In this document: positions 16,216-24,011 of the stretch, piece by piece
Layout of the letters: every line of letters begins with the position of its first letter
Position numbering within the stretch: the first letter of the stretch is position 1
Assembly: GCA_037718865.1 (NCBI GenBank)
Contig: JBBJMP010000042.1
Coordinates: 1 to 24,023, forward strand
Source of the DNA: JADCRZ01 sp037718865
GTDB taxonomy: Bacteria > Bacteroidota > Bacteroidia > Chitinophagales > Chitinophagaceae
DNA length: 24,023 nucleotides
Reading direction: 5' to 3'
The notes under the pieces: model-generated
The model's input: the letters and a program-made list of their open reading frames with translations, nothing else
Told to the model about the DNA's origin: nothing
Database searches by the model: none
Translations under genes and position numbers: made by a program

Positions 16216-16614
16216 TCTGCTGACTTGTCACGCCACTCCTGTGGGCAAACCAGGATGATAGCTCTATCCCTGACATATAAACGCTAAGTAGTTACCATTC
16301 TGCATTGGCACAGCATCCCCAACATATTCATAACACATTGATAATAATGTGTTAAGCTTCTGTTCATATCTAATGGTCACCTTTACACGATGAAAGGTGA
16401 GTGTATAAATGTATACATGCTGATTCCGGTAAAACCATCTTGTCACTTTGCTGATTTGAATTAAGTGATTGCATATACAACACCCTCCTGTTACCATCAC
16501 CTTATACTTTTGCCATGAAAACAATAACAAACTTCCTTGCGAACCTTTTCTCCAAAGTCGTTCTCTTCAAATTTTCCAGTTTATACTCACCCTTCAGATA
16601 CTATAAGACCAGCC
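16216..16614. other. 399-bp gap before the phosphoesterase, with two hairpins and a promoter candidate
   Basis: No convincing gene. Two perfect inverted repeats are present: TAACACATT/AATGTGTTA (16331-16339 and 16346-16354, 6-base loop) and TCACCTTT/AAAGGTGA (16377-16384 and 16393-16400, 8-base loop). A -7-like box follows at 16505. Reading frames starting at 16515 (37 codons, plus) and on the minus strand across 16264-16530 lack support. No clear terminator for the permease was found. Confidence 0.5.
16505..16512 (+). promoter_or_regulatory. Candidate -7 box for the phosphoesterase-glycosyltransferase-glycosidase operon
   Basis: TACTTTTG matches the Bacteroidota consensus TAnnTTTG exactly. 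Transcription would begin near 16518-16522, giving a leader of about 95 bases before the ATG at 16615. A -33 box at the usual distance is not obvious. Confidence 0.35.
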
Positions 16615-17472
16615 ATGAAATCTACTAAACGTAAACTTGATGTTCTTGTCCTTTCAGATGTGCACCTGGGCACTTACGGTTGCCGGGCAAAAGAACTGCT
16701 TCATTATCTTAGGTCAGTCCGGCCAAAAATCGTTGTATTAAATGGCGACATCATCGATATCTGGCAATTCAGTAAACGGTATTGGCCGAAGTCGCACATG
16801 AAAGTGGTCAAGCACTTCTTAAGCTGGATCAGTAAAGGAATTAAAGTATATTATATTCCGGGTAATCACGACGAAATGTTACGCAAGTTCGCCGGCTTTA
16901 AGATGGGATCTTTCCGTATCGTGAACAAACTTGTTTTGGACCTGGATAATGGCCAAAAAGCATGGATGTTCCATGGAGACATTTTTGACGTTACCATGCA
17001 GCATTCCAAATGGCTGGCCAGACTGGGTGCCATAGGGTACGATAGCCTGATCATCATCAACGGCATAGCTAATTTTATTTCTGAAAAGGTCTTTAAAAAA
17101 GGAAGGCTGTCGCTCTCCAAAAAAATCAAGAGCAGTGTAAAAACGGCGATCTCATTTATTAACAGCTTCGAGCAAACCAGTGCCGATATCGGCATCATGA
17201 ATCAATATCATTATGTGATATGCGGACATATCCATCAGCCCCAGAAACGACAGATCTCAAACTCCCACGGTTCTATTATATACATGAATTCGGGTGACTG
17301 GGTTGAAAACCTTACTTCACTGGAGTACCTGAACGGAGAATGGAGCATTTACCGTTTTCATGAAGATGGGCTGATAAATATGGTATTAAAGGATCAGGAA
17401 GAAGAAAGCGAACTGACCAACAACCAACTTTTTGATAACCTTTTGAAAGAATTCAATCTTATGAAAGGATGA
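16615..17472 (+). CDS. LpxH-like calcineurin-type metallophosphoesterase
   Basis: This 285-residue protein has the full set of calcineurin-fold metal motifs: D15-V-H17 in LSDVHLG, GDIID with D45 or D48, G83-N-H85-D, HGDIFD (H120) and GHIHQP (H205, H207). This set and the spacing resemble UDP-2,3-diacylglucosamine diphosphatases (LpxH family) and their many Bacteroidota relatives of unknown substrate. No signal peptide; it should act in the cytoplasm, perhaps at the membrane face. The ATG at 16615 is chosen because the conserved fold begins a few residues later; the frame extends upstream to a TTG at 16537, but that segment (MRTFSPKSF...) has no domain character. The stop overlaps the glycosyltransferase start as ATGA. 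Phosphatase of a nucleotide-sugar or lipid is a reasonable guess, not shown. Confidence 0.82.
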   Translation: MKSTKRKLDVLVLSDVHLGTYGCRAKELLHYLRSVRPKIVVLNGDIIDIWQFSKRYWPKSHMKVVKHFLSWISKGIKVYYIPGNHDEMLRKFAGFKMGSFRIVNKLVLDLDNGQKAWMFHGDIFDVTMQHSKWLARLGAIGYDSLIIINGIANFISEKVFKKGRLSLSKKIKSSVKTAISFINSFEQTSADIGIMNQYHYVICGHIHQPQKRQISNSHGSIIYMNSGDWVENLTSLEYLNGEWSIYRFHEDGLINMVLKDQEEESELTNNQLFDNLLKEFNLMKG

Positions 17473-18557
17473 GAATACTTTATGCCATACAAGGTACAGG
17501 GAACGGTCATTTAAGCCGGGCCCGGGACATCATACCCTTACTTCAGCAAAAAGGCGATCTGGATATTTTGGTCAGCGGTACACAGGCAGATATCAAACTT
17601 CCATATCCCGTGACATATACCTGCAGGGGGCTCAGTTTTATATTTGGAAAAAAGGGAGGCATCGACCTGTTGGAAACGTATAAAAAAAGCAACCTTCGTA
17701 ATCTTTTTACGGAGATCAACCAAATTCCGATCGATCTGTACGACCTGGTAATAAACGATTTCGAACCGGTGTCGGCATGGGCCTGTTATATGAGAAACAA
17801 GGAATGTATTTCCTTAAGCCACCAGGCTGCCATCCTAAACAAAAAAGCACCCCAGCCGAAACACATTGATATCGTGGGGAAAACGATTTTTAAAAATTAT
17901 GCTCCTGTCACGGCCAGGTACGGTTTTCATTTCAAGGCCTATGACAACCACATTTATACTCCGGTGATCCGTACACAGATCAGGAACCTGCAACCAGTGA
18001 ATAATGGCCATTATACTGTTTACCTGCCGGCTTATGGCGACAAACGAATTATAAAGGTTCTAGGTGCTTGTAAAGACGTTCGCTGGGACGTTTTCTCCAA
18101 GCACAGCGACAAGGCTTTTTCCGAAAAAAACATTTCAATATATCCTATAAATAATGAGCATTTCATTCAAAGCATGGCATCATCAGCCGGTGTATTATGC
18201 GGGGCCGGATTCGAAACCCCTGCGGAGGCTTTACATCTTCAAAAAAAACTGATGGTCATCCCAATGAAGAACCAGTTCGAACAACACTGTAACGCAGCCG
18301 CACTCAAAGAACTGGGAATCCCGGTGCTAAAAAGCCTTAAAACCAAATATGCGGATAAAATAACGTCCTGGCTCGAATCTACAGCAAGGGTGTCAGTGCA
18401 TTATCCCGACGAGACGGCCCGGATCATTGAGACCATTTTTCACGAGCACACCGGCCACACCAGGAAGCTGGTGATTCAACCTGGCCATAAAGCATACACA
18501 ATAAAAAAGTTTAGAGAGATAAGCCTTAAAAATATATTAACACAATTAGCCGGTTAA
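17469..18557 (+). CDS. MJ1255-like glycosyltransferase (GT-B fold)
   Basis: This 362-residue protein begins with the nucleotide-sugar transferase signature MRILYAIQGTGNGHLSRARD of the MJ1255/VC2487 group (Pfam Glyco_trans_1_3). The acceptor domain spans about 1-170. The donor domain carries LCGAGFETPAEALHL and the VIPMKNQFEQHCNA block near residues 240-280, the usual UDP-sugar binding and Q..NA region of MurG/UGT-like enzymes. There is no membrane segment. It overlaps the phosphoesterase by 4 bases and the glycosidase by 1 base, so all three are translationally coupled and likely share a pathway. Donor and acceptor are unknown. Confidence 0.83.
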   Translation: MRILYAIQGTGNGHLSRARDIIPLLQQKGDLDILVSGTQADIKLPYPVTYTCRGLSFIFGKKGGIDLLETYKKSNLRNLFTEINQIPIDLYDLVINDFEPVSAWACYMRNKECISLSHQAAILNKKAPQPKHIDIVGKTIFKNYAPVTARYGFHFKAYDNHIYTPVIRTQIRNLQPVNNGHYTVYLPAYGDKRIIKVLGACKDVRWDVFSKHSDKAFSEKNISIYPINNEHFIQSMASSAGVLCGAGFETPAEALHLQKKLMVIPMKNQFEQHCNAAALKELGIPVLKSLKTKYADKITSWLESTARVSVHYPDETARIIETIFHEHTGHTRKLVIQPGHKAYTIKKFREISLKNILTQLAG

Positions 18558-19933
18558 TGACTATGAAGTTGGTAAGATCAGCGTTTGGAGACGATTTTAA
18601 ATGGGGCGTATCGACAGCAGCTTATCAGATTGAAGGCGCACATAATAAATACGGCAAAGGACCTTCTATCTGGGATCAGTTTACATCGGTAAAAGGCAAG
18701 ATCCTGAACAATCAACACGCGAACACCAGCTGTGATTTTTTTCACAGGTATCCACAGGATCTTACCCTGATGCATGTCATGAACATCCCCAATTACCGGT
18801 TTTCCATTTCCTGGAGCAGAATTTTTCCGGAAGGCACCGGCACAGTGAATCGAAACGGGGTTGATTTCTACAAACGCGTCATCGATTTTTGTCTTGAACT
18901 GGATATCGAACCCTGGATAACCTTATATCATTGGGACCTCCCCCAGGCCCTGGAAAAAAAAGGAGGTTGGACGAACCGTGAAGTACTCCATTGGTTCAAC
19001 GACTATGTAAGCTTCTGTATCAACACTTTTGGTGACCGGGTAAAGAACTGGATGATCCTTAACGAGCCGATGGTCTTTACCGGAGCTGGCTATTTTCTGG
19101 GCATACATGCTCCCGGCAGAAAAGGCTTATCCTCATTTCTGGCTGCCGCACACCATGCAGCGCTGTGCCAGGCAGAAGGAGGCCGGATTGCCCGTTCACT
19201 TCGATCCGATTTGAAAATCGGCACAACGTTTTCCTGCTCTCATATAGAACCTTTCCGGTTAAATCACCCGTTTGACATTACCGCTTCCCGATCGGTTGAT
19301 GTGCTGTTAAACCGGACTTTCATTGAGCCTTTGCTGGGACTGGGATACCCCTTCAAGGACCTGAAGATCCTTCAGCGCATTGAACAGTTTGTGAAAGATG
19401 GTGATGAAAGCAGGCTGCCCTTTACGATGGATTTCATCGGCGTACAGAACTATACCCGCGAAGTTGTGTCACACTCGTGGTTTACCCCCTTCATACAGGC
19501 AAAGATCCTGAAAGCCGATGCGCGAAACGTGGATAAGACGGTGATGAACTGGGAAGTTTATCCTGAATCTATTTATCACATGTTAAAAAGGTTTGCCGGG
19601 TATGGAAGTATCAGGGAGATCATCGTTACCGAGAACGGAGCTGCGTTTCCGGATGTGCTGGAAAACGGCGTTATCAATGACTATAAACGAAAGCAGTATC
19701 TGGAAAACTACCTGAGCCAGGTATTGAAAGCTCGTAACGAGGGCGTTAATGTCAAAGGCTATTTCGTATGGAGCTTTACGGATAATTTTGAATGGGGAGA
19801 AGGGTACTATCCGAAATTCGGTTTGGTACATATCGATTTCGCATCTCAGCAACGGATCATCAAGTTATTAGGGCACTGGTACAGCAAGTTTCTGAGTAAT
19901 GCGGCCGAAAGAAACAAATGGCTTACGGGGTAA
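18557..19933 (+). CDS. GH1 beta-glucosidase-type glycoside hydrolase
   Basis: This 458-residue (beta/alpha)8 retaining glycosidase has the GH1 signature: FKWGVSTAAYQIEGA at the start, ITLYHWDLPQAL, the acid/base E170 in ILNEP, the nucleophile E359 in IVTENGA, and WSFTDNFEWGEGY near the C-terminus. Length is normal and there is no signal peptide, so it acts in the cytoplasm, probably on an imported or internally made beta-glucoside or galactoside. The start ATG at 18557 overlaps the glycosyltransferase stop (TAATG); a second ATG at 18563 is also possible. A glycosidase coupled to a glycosyltransferase is unusual and suggests turnover or editing of one product. Followed by a clear terminator. 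Confidence 0.92.
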   Translation: MTMKLVRSAFGDDFKWGVSTAAYQIEGAHNKYGKGPSIWDQFTSVKGKILNNQHANTSCDFFHRYPQDLTLMHVMNIPNYRFSISWSRIFPEGTGTVNRNGVDFYKRVIDFCLELDIEPWITLYHWDLPQALEKKGGWTNREVLHWFNDYVSFCINTFGDRVKNWMILNEPMVFTGAGYFLGIHAPGRKGLSSFLAAAHHAALCQAEGGRIARSLRSDLKIGTTFSCSHIEPFRLNHPFDITASRSVDVLLNRTFIEPLLGLGYPFKDLKILQRIEQFVKDGDESRLPFTMDFIGVQNYTREVVSHSWFTPFIQAKILKADARNVDKTVMNWEVYPESIYHMLKRFAGYGSIREIIVTENGAAFPDVLENGVINDYKRKQYLENYLSQVLKARNEGVNVKGYFVWSFTDNFEWGEGYYPKFGLVHIDFASQQRIIKLLGHWYSKFLSNAAERNKWLTG

Positions 19934-19961
19934 TCCGGTCAGCCATTCCTTCTTATAACCT

Positions 19962-20009
19962 CCGCAATTTGCAGGTTGACATCCAATCTGCGAATCTGCG
20001 GGTTTTTTT
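19962..20009 (+). terminator. Rho-independent terminator after the GH1 gene (CGCAGATT element, copy 3)
   Basis: CCGCAATTTGCAGGTTG (19962-19978) pairs imperfectly with CAATCTGCGAATCTGCGG (19984-20001), followed by seven T at 20003-20009. This is 28 bases after the glycosidase stop. The right arm is the CGCAGATTCGCAGATT word also present at 8191-8236 and 14811-14871. Confidence 0.75.
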
Positions 20010-20122
20010 ATCTGCCGAACCCAAAAATCATTCAACATTCTATTTTATTTTAACTAAAATGGGCGACATTTAGCAGTCCATATTGGCAATGAAACGTTTA
20101 CTTACTTAAGAATTATAAGAGG

Positions 20123-22435
20123 ATGAGAATATTGACGCACCTGCTGAATATAGTAGTGTTTATCAGCCTGTTTGTATGTAGCGCCTGTCATTGGAATGAG
20201 CGAACAGGTAACCCCAAAGCAATTGATGATTCTCTTTCAGTAAGAGAATCCCTTCCTCCGTCTCCTGTGGTTTCACCGGAAGAATCTATCGAAAAAATGC
20301 TGGTCGAAAAAGGTTCCGTTGTAAAGCTTGTAGCTGGAGAGCCGATGGTAAACTCGCCCGTAGCCCTGACCTTTGATGACAGAGGGCGGATGTGGGTAGC
20401 CGAAATGGAGGGTTATATGCCTGACACGATCGGTACAGGAGAAAACAGGCCAACAGGTAAAATTGTGATCCTGGAAGACAATAATGGCGATGGCAGGATG
20501 GATACGAGAAACATCTTTATAGATTCCCTGGTATTACCCAGGGCTTTGTGCCTTGTTGAAAATGGCCTCCTCATAGCAGAGCCTCCTAACCTTTGGTTTG
20601 TGGATATTCAGCACGACAAGGCAGGCAAAAAGATGCTGGTAGACTCTGCTTATGCAGAGGGAGGAAACGTTGAGCACCAGCCCAATGGACTCTTACGGGC
20701 CTTGGACAACTGGATCTATAGCGCCAATTCAGGAAAGCGATACCGTAAAAAACAAGACAAATGGCTAATTGAACATACCCATGTCAGGGGTCAATGGGGC
20801 ATAACCCAGGATGACCTCGGGCGGATGTATTATAACAATAACTCGCAGAATTTACTGGGTGATTATTTTGCACCTGGCCTGGGTGCTCAAAATTCCAATC
20901 AGCGCAGGGTTGCAGGATATAACGTAAAGATCGTCGCCGATAATAAGGTTTACCCCATACGGCCCACTACAGGTGTTAACAGGGGTTATATGGAAGGGAT
21001 CCTTGATGATAGCCTCCGCCTGGTTAAATTCACGGCTGCCAGCGGTCCATTGCTCTACAGGGGCGACCTCTTTGACAAAGGATATTATAATAATGTTTTT
21101 GTGCCGGAGCCTTCGGCCAACCTGATAAAAAGAAATGTGCTTACCGAAGATGGTTACATGGTACAGGGAAAGCAGGCCTATTCAGGCAGGGAATTTCTGG
21201 CAAGTTCTGATGAACGTTTCAGGCCGGTAAATATTTATAATGGTCCGGACGGTGCGATATATGTAGTAGATATGTATCGGGGAATCATTCAACACAAAAC
21301 CTACCTGACGGCTTACTTAAAAAATGAAATTAAAAGCAGGGAATTAGATCAGCCGATCACCTGCGGACGCATATATAAAATTCAGCCGCAAGATAAATCC
21401 ACCCAACCGGTAATACTGGCAGGAAAGCCGGATCAATTGGTGAGCCTGTTACAACATCCTAATGGCTGGGTCAGGGACAAGGCGCAGCAGATGCTGGTTG
21501 ATGGCAAGTTCGTTGAAGTAGTGCCTGCCTTACATCAATACTTAACGCAGACAGCTAAACCTTTTCCGCTTATTCATGCCCTCTGGACCCTGGAAGGCCT
21601 TGCAGTACTCCAACCAGGAGACGTTCTGCCTCTTCTCGGGTCCTCAGTCTGGCCCATCCGTATGCAGGCACTAAGCGTATTGCCTTCTATCATGAATAAA
21701 AATAATTACCAGCAGTTTGTACCTGTGTTGACTGAAATGCTTACGAACAAGGATACACTGGCAGCACCCTACGTAGCTTTTTTATTGCAGTCCATACAGG
21801 CGTTCAATAAGTCACTCGCTGACCGCTTATTGCATACAATAGTAAAGCAGTACCCGGATAATATATTCGTTTCCGATGCGGTGATCGGAAATCTGAAGAA
21901 CCGCGAAGCGGATTTTCTGAAAACGGTTATGGCTGCTAATGCTGATACAAGTCTTGCCATCAACAAACAGTTGCAGCAGGTAGTGTATGACCTGACCAAT
22001 AAAAAAAATAACAAAGATTCCCGGAAGCTGGAAAAAGAATTTCCAAAGGGTTATGCTTTGTTTAAGTCTACCTGCCAGACCTGCCATGGCGCTGATGGGA
22101 ATGGCATACGATCGCTTGCACCTCCGCTGAATAAGAGCGATTGGGTTACCGGTAATAAAGACGCACTGATTTCTGTCGTTTTATATGGTTTAACCGGTCC
22201 GGTAAAAGTAAGTGGTAAACTTTATGAGGTTCCTGAAGTAACCGGTGACATGCCTGGCATGGGAAACAATAAAGATATATCTGATGAAGATTTCGCTCAA
22301 CTCATCAGCTTCGTCAGGCAATCCTGGAGCAACAATGCTGAAAAAATTAATGTGGGGGATATAACCAAAATCCGCGATAAATATAAAGCCCGCCAGAAAT
22401 CCTTTACGATGGACGAGCTAAAGAAAGGAGACTAG
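20123..22435 (+). CDS. PVC-type haem-binding CxxCH lipoprotein, paralog of the 4247-6565 gene
   Basis: This 770-residue protein starts with a hydrophobic signal segment ending FVCSAC, a plausible lipobox with Cys22 lipidated. Residues about 55-425 form the propeller-like domain with calcium-loop-like DNNGDGRMD (119-127), VEHQPNGL, GQWGITQDDLGRM and GPDGAIYVVDMYRGIIQ. A helical HEAT-like region covers about 435-625. The cytochrome c domain covers about 640-735: C651-Q-T-C-H655 for haem and M710 or M713 as distal ligand. The same blocks in the same order occur in the 772-residue paralog, so the two arose by duplication or separate capture. It acts outside the cytoplasm; substrate is unknown, electron transfer via haem c is a family property. 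The RBS AGAGG is directly against the ATG. A hairpin follows 15 bases after the stop. Confidence 0.87.
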   Translation: MRILTHLLNIVVFISLFVCSACHWNERTGNPKAIDDSLSVRESLPPSPVVSPEESIEKMLVEKGSVVKLVAGEPMVNSPVALTFDDRGRMWVAEMEGYMPDTIGTGENRPTGKIVILEDNNGDGRMDTRNIFIDSLVLPRALCLVENGLLIAEPPNLWFVDIQHDKAGKKMLVDSAYAEGGNVEHQPNGLLRALDNWIYSANSGKRYRKKQDKWLIEHTHVRGQWGITQDDLGRMYYNNNSQNLLGDYFAPGLGAQNSNQRRVAGYNVKIVADNKVYPIRPTTGVNRGYMEGILDDSLRLVKFTAASGPLLYRGDLFDKGYYNNVFVPEPSANLIKRNVLTEDGYMVQGKQAYSGREFLASSDERFRPVNIYNGPDGAIYVVDMYRGIIQHKTYLTAYLKNEIKSRELDQPITCGRIYKIQPQDKSTQPVILAGKPDQLVSLLQHPNGWVRDKAQQMLVDGKFVEVVPALHQYLTQTAKPFPLIHALWTLEGLAVLQPGDVLPLLGSSVWPIRMQALSVLPSIMNKNNYQQFVPVLTEMLTNKDTLAAPYVAFLLQSIQAFNKSLADRLLHTIVKQYPDNIFVSDAVIGNLKNREADFLKTVMAANADTSLAINKQLQQVVYDLTNKKNNKDSRKLEKEFPKGYALFKSTCQTCHGADGNGIRSLAPPLNKSDWVTGNKDALISVVLYGLTGPVKVSGKLYEVPEVTGDMPGMGNNKDISDEDFAQLISFVRQSWSNNAEKINVGDITKIRDKYKARQKSFTMDELKKGD

Positions 22436-22450
22436 CGTTGATGTGCCGCT

Positions 22451-22473
22451 GTACGAAGCCTCTGGCTTCGTAC
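22451..22473 (+). terminator. 10-bp perfect hairpin after the haem-protein gene
   Basis: GTACGAAGCC-TCT-GGCTTCGTAC has a perfect 10-bp stem and a 3-base loop, 15 bases after the stop codon, followed by the T-rich TCTTATGTTCTTT. This is a likely terminator, although the tract is interrupted. It is also the first of three consecutive hairpins. Confidence 0.6.
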
Positions 22474-22485
22474 TCTTATGTTCTT

Positions 22486-22516
22486 TATAGTCTCCGACTA
22501 TAGTTAGGGTCTCCCT
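22486..22516. repeat. Two further short-loop hairpins in a row
   Basis: TATAGTC-TCC-GACTATA (22486-22502) is a perfect 7-bp stem, and AGGG-TCT-CCCT (22506-22516) a perfect 4-bp stem. Both have TCY loops like the hairpin just upstream, and they lie between that hairpin and the transposase gene. They resemble REP-type palindrome clusters. Confidence 0.5.
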
Positions 22517-22552
22517 GAAAAGCTGGAATACTTATCCACAAAGGGTTCCAGG

Positions 22553-23956
22553 ATGTGTATAGCTGTAAAAAAGCCCCACAATGGCATAAAAGATGCGCAA
22601 AGTGAGGCAGGAAAAAACATACAGCAAATGTACCGCAATCTTTTATTTGAACTTTCGCCTTCCTTGCTTGATCAAAGATTTTTACTAACAGATTTTGGGA
22701 AGTTATATCAGTCAATACCTTTTGCGGAGTTATCCAAACTTGTACCTGCTCCTGCGGGCCAGTTAAGTGGCAAAGGTTGCAAGAGTTGGCTTAGTGTAGA
22801 AGGAGGGATTGCTCTGCTGATAGCCAAACACTATCTTCAGGTCAGTGATGCGATGTTAATAGAACGGCTTAACACGGACTGGTCGCTTCAATTATTTTGT
22901 GGTATCCGTCTGGTTGCAGATGAAAAAATCAAGGATGATGACTTGGCCGGGCGTTGGAGAAGTTACCTGGGAAAGCATTTGAATATTGATAAATGGCAGG
23001 TTCACTTGGCATCGGCATGGAAAGTGAATATGGAACAAACCCATGTTGGGTTGACAGATGCTACGTGTTATGAGAGTTACATCACTTATCCTACGGATTC
23101 CAAGCTGATATGGAAGTGTTGTAATGAAGTCTTTACATTAGCAGGTCAACTTCGCAAAAAGTTAAAGCTACGCCGTAGCCGAAGCAACCATGATAAATTC
23201 AAGAGCATGTATTTGTCCTATGCTAAGCTTAAAAAGAAAAGCAAACGCAAAAACAAAAAGTTGTGCAGGAGTATGCTTAAATACCTGGACCGGTTGCTCA
23301 AGAGCACCACAAATTTGTTATCAAAACCATCGGTGCGCCGCAAGGTGCATCGTCTCTCTACGATAGAGAAGATCAAGCAACAGCAATGGAGTCTTTACTT
23401 TGGCAAGGAAAGCAAAATACCAGACCGCATCGTATCGGTGCATAAGCCCTATATACGCCCTATCGTCCGGGGTAAGGAAACCAAACCGGTAGAATTTGGA
23501 GCCAAGGTGAACAAAGTTCAGATCGACGGGATCAACTTCATAGAACACATAAGCTTTGATGCTTTTAATGAGGGCATCCGCCTACGGCAGGCCACCGAAC
23601 TTCAAAAAAGATATTTTGGCAAATGCTCCCAGATAGGTGCTGATGCCATTTATGCCACTAATGCCAACAGAAAATACTGCACCGAAAATAACATAGCCAC
23701 CAGTTTTGTAGCCAAAGGCAAACAGGGAAAAGACCAGGAACAGAAATCCCTGATGCGCTCTATATTAGGAAAAATTCGCAGTACCTGGTTGGAGGGAAGT
23801 TTTGGTAATGAAAAGAATCATTACTTGCTGGGTAAAATAAAAGCCAGAACGCAACCTACAGAAGTTGCATGGATCTTCTTTGGCATTCTCACCAGCAATG
23901 CAGTGACAATTACCAAGCGACGAACGAAAGCATCATCGGGTAAAAAAGCTGCCTAA
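22553..23956 (+). CDS. DDE transposase, IS4/IS5 superfamily
   Basis: This 467-residue transposase has an N-terminal DUF772-like helical region (about 45-145, with SVEGGIALLIAKHYLQVSDA) and a DDE domain: D169 in VGLTDATCYES, D364 in QIGADAIYATNANR and E414 in STWLEGSFGNEKNHYLL, followed by KIKARTQPTE and IFFGILTSNAV, the usual C-terminal block of the IS5/IS1182-like group. A lysine/arginine-rich insertion lies at about 200-250. The ATG at 22553 gives 467 residues; an ATG at 22628 (442 residues, MYRNLLFELSPSLL) may be the real start since residues 1-25 look unrelated. The gene appears intact. Terminal inverted repeats could not be matched; the right end may lie beyond the window. Confidence 0.83.
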   Translation: MCIAVKKPHNGIKDAQSEAGKNIQQMYRNLLFELSPSLLDQRFLLTDFGKLYQSIPFAELSKLVPAPAGQLSGKGCKSWLSVEGGIALLIAKHYLQVSDAMLIERLNTDWSLQLFCGIRLVADEKIKDDDLAGRWRSYLGKHLNIDKWQVHLASAWKVNMEQTHVGLTDATCYESYITYPTDSKLIWKCCNEVFTLAGQLRKKLKLRRSRSNHDKFKSMYLSYAKLKKKSKRKNKKLCRSMLKYLDRLLKSTTNLLSKPSVRRKVHRLSTIEKIKQQQWSLYFGKESKIPDRIVSVHKPYIRPIVRGKETKPVEFGAKVNKVQIDGINFIEHISFDAFNEGIRLRQATELQKRYFGKCSQIGADAIYATNANRKYCTENNIATSFVAKGKQGKDQEQKSLMRSILGKIRSTWLEGSFGNEKNHYLLGKIKARTQPTEVAWIFFGILTSNAVTITKRRTKASSGKKAA

Positions 23957-23990
23957 ATGAATCAAACCAGTATGACGACAGTTAAGACAA

Positions 23991-24011
23991 GTAACTGAAA
24001 GGGGAAGTTAC
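23991..24011. repeat. Small inverted repeat after the transposase gene
   Basis: GTAACT (23991-23996) and AGTTAC (24006-24011) pair around a 9-base purine-rich loop, 35 bases after the transposase stop. It may be part of the element's right end or a weak 3' hairpin. The window ends 12 bases later, so it cannot be judged. Confidence 0.3.

Noticed and set aside
16264..16530. 88-residue minus-strand frame before the phosphoesterase
   Set aside because: It crosses two palindromes and the -7 candidate, has no ribosome binding site and no recognisable domain; its composition looks like translated intergenic DNA.
16515..16628. 37-codon frame (MKTITNFLANLF...) overlapping the phosphoesterase start, possible leader peptide
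   Set aside because: The best promoter candidate at 16505-16512 would start transcription at or after this ATG, so the frame would not be translated from it.
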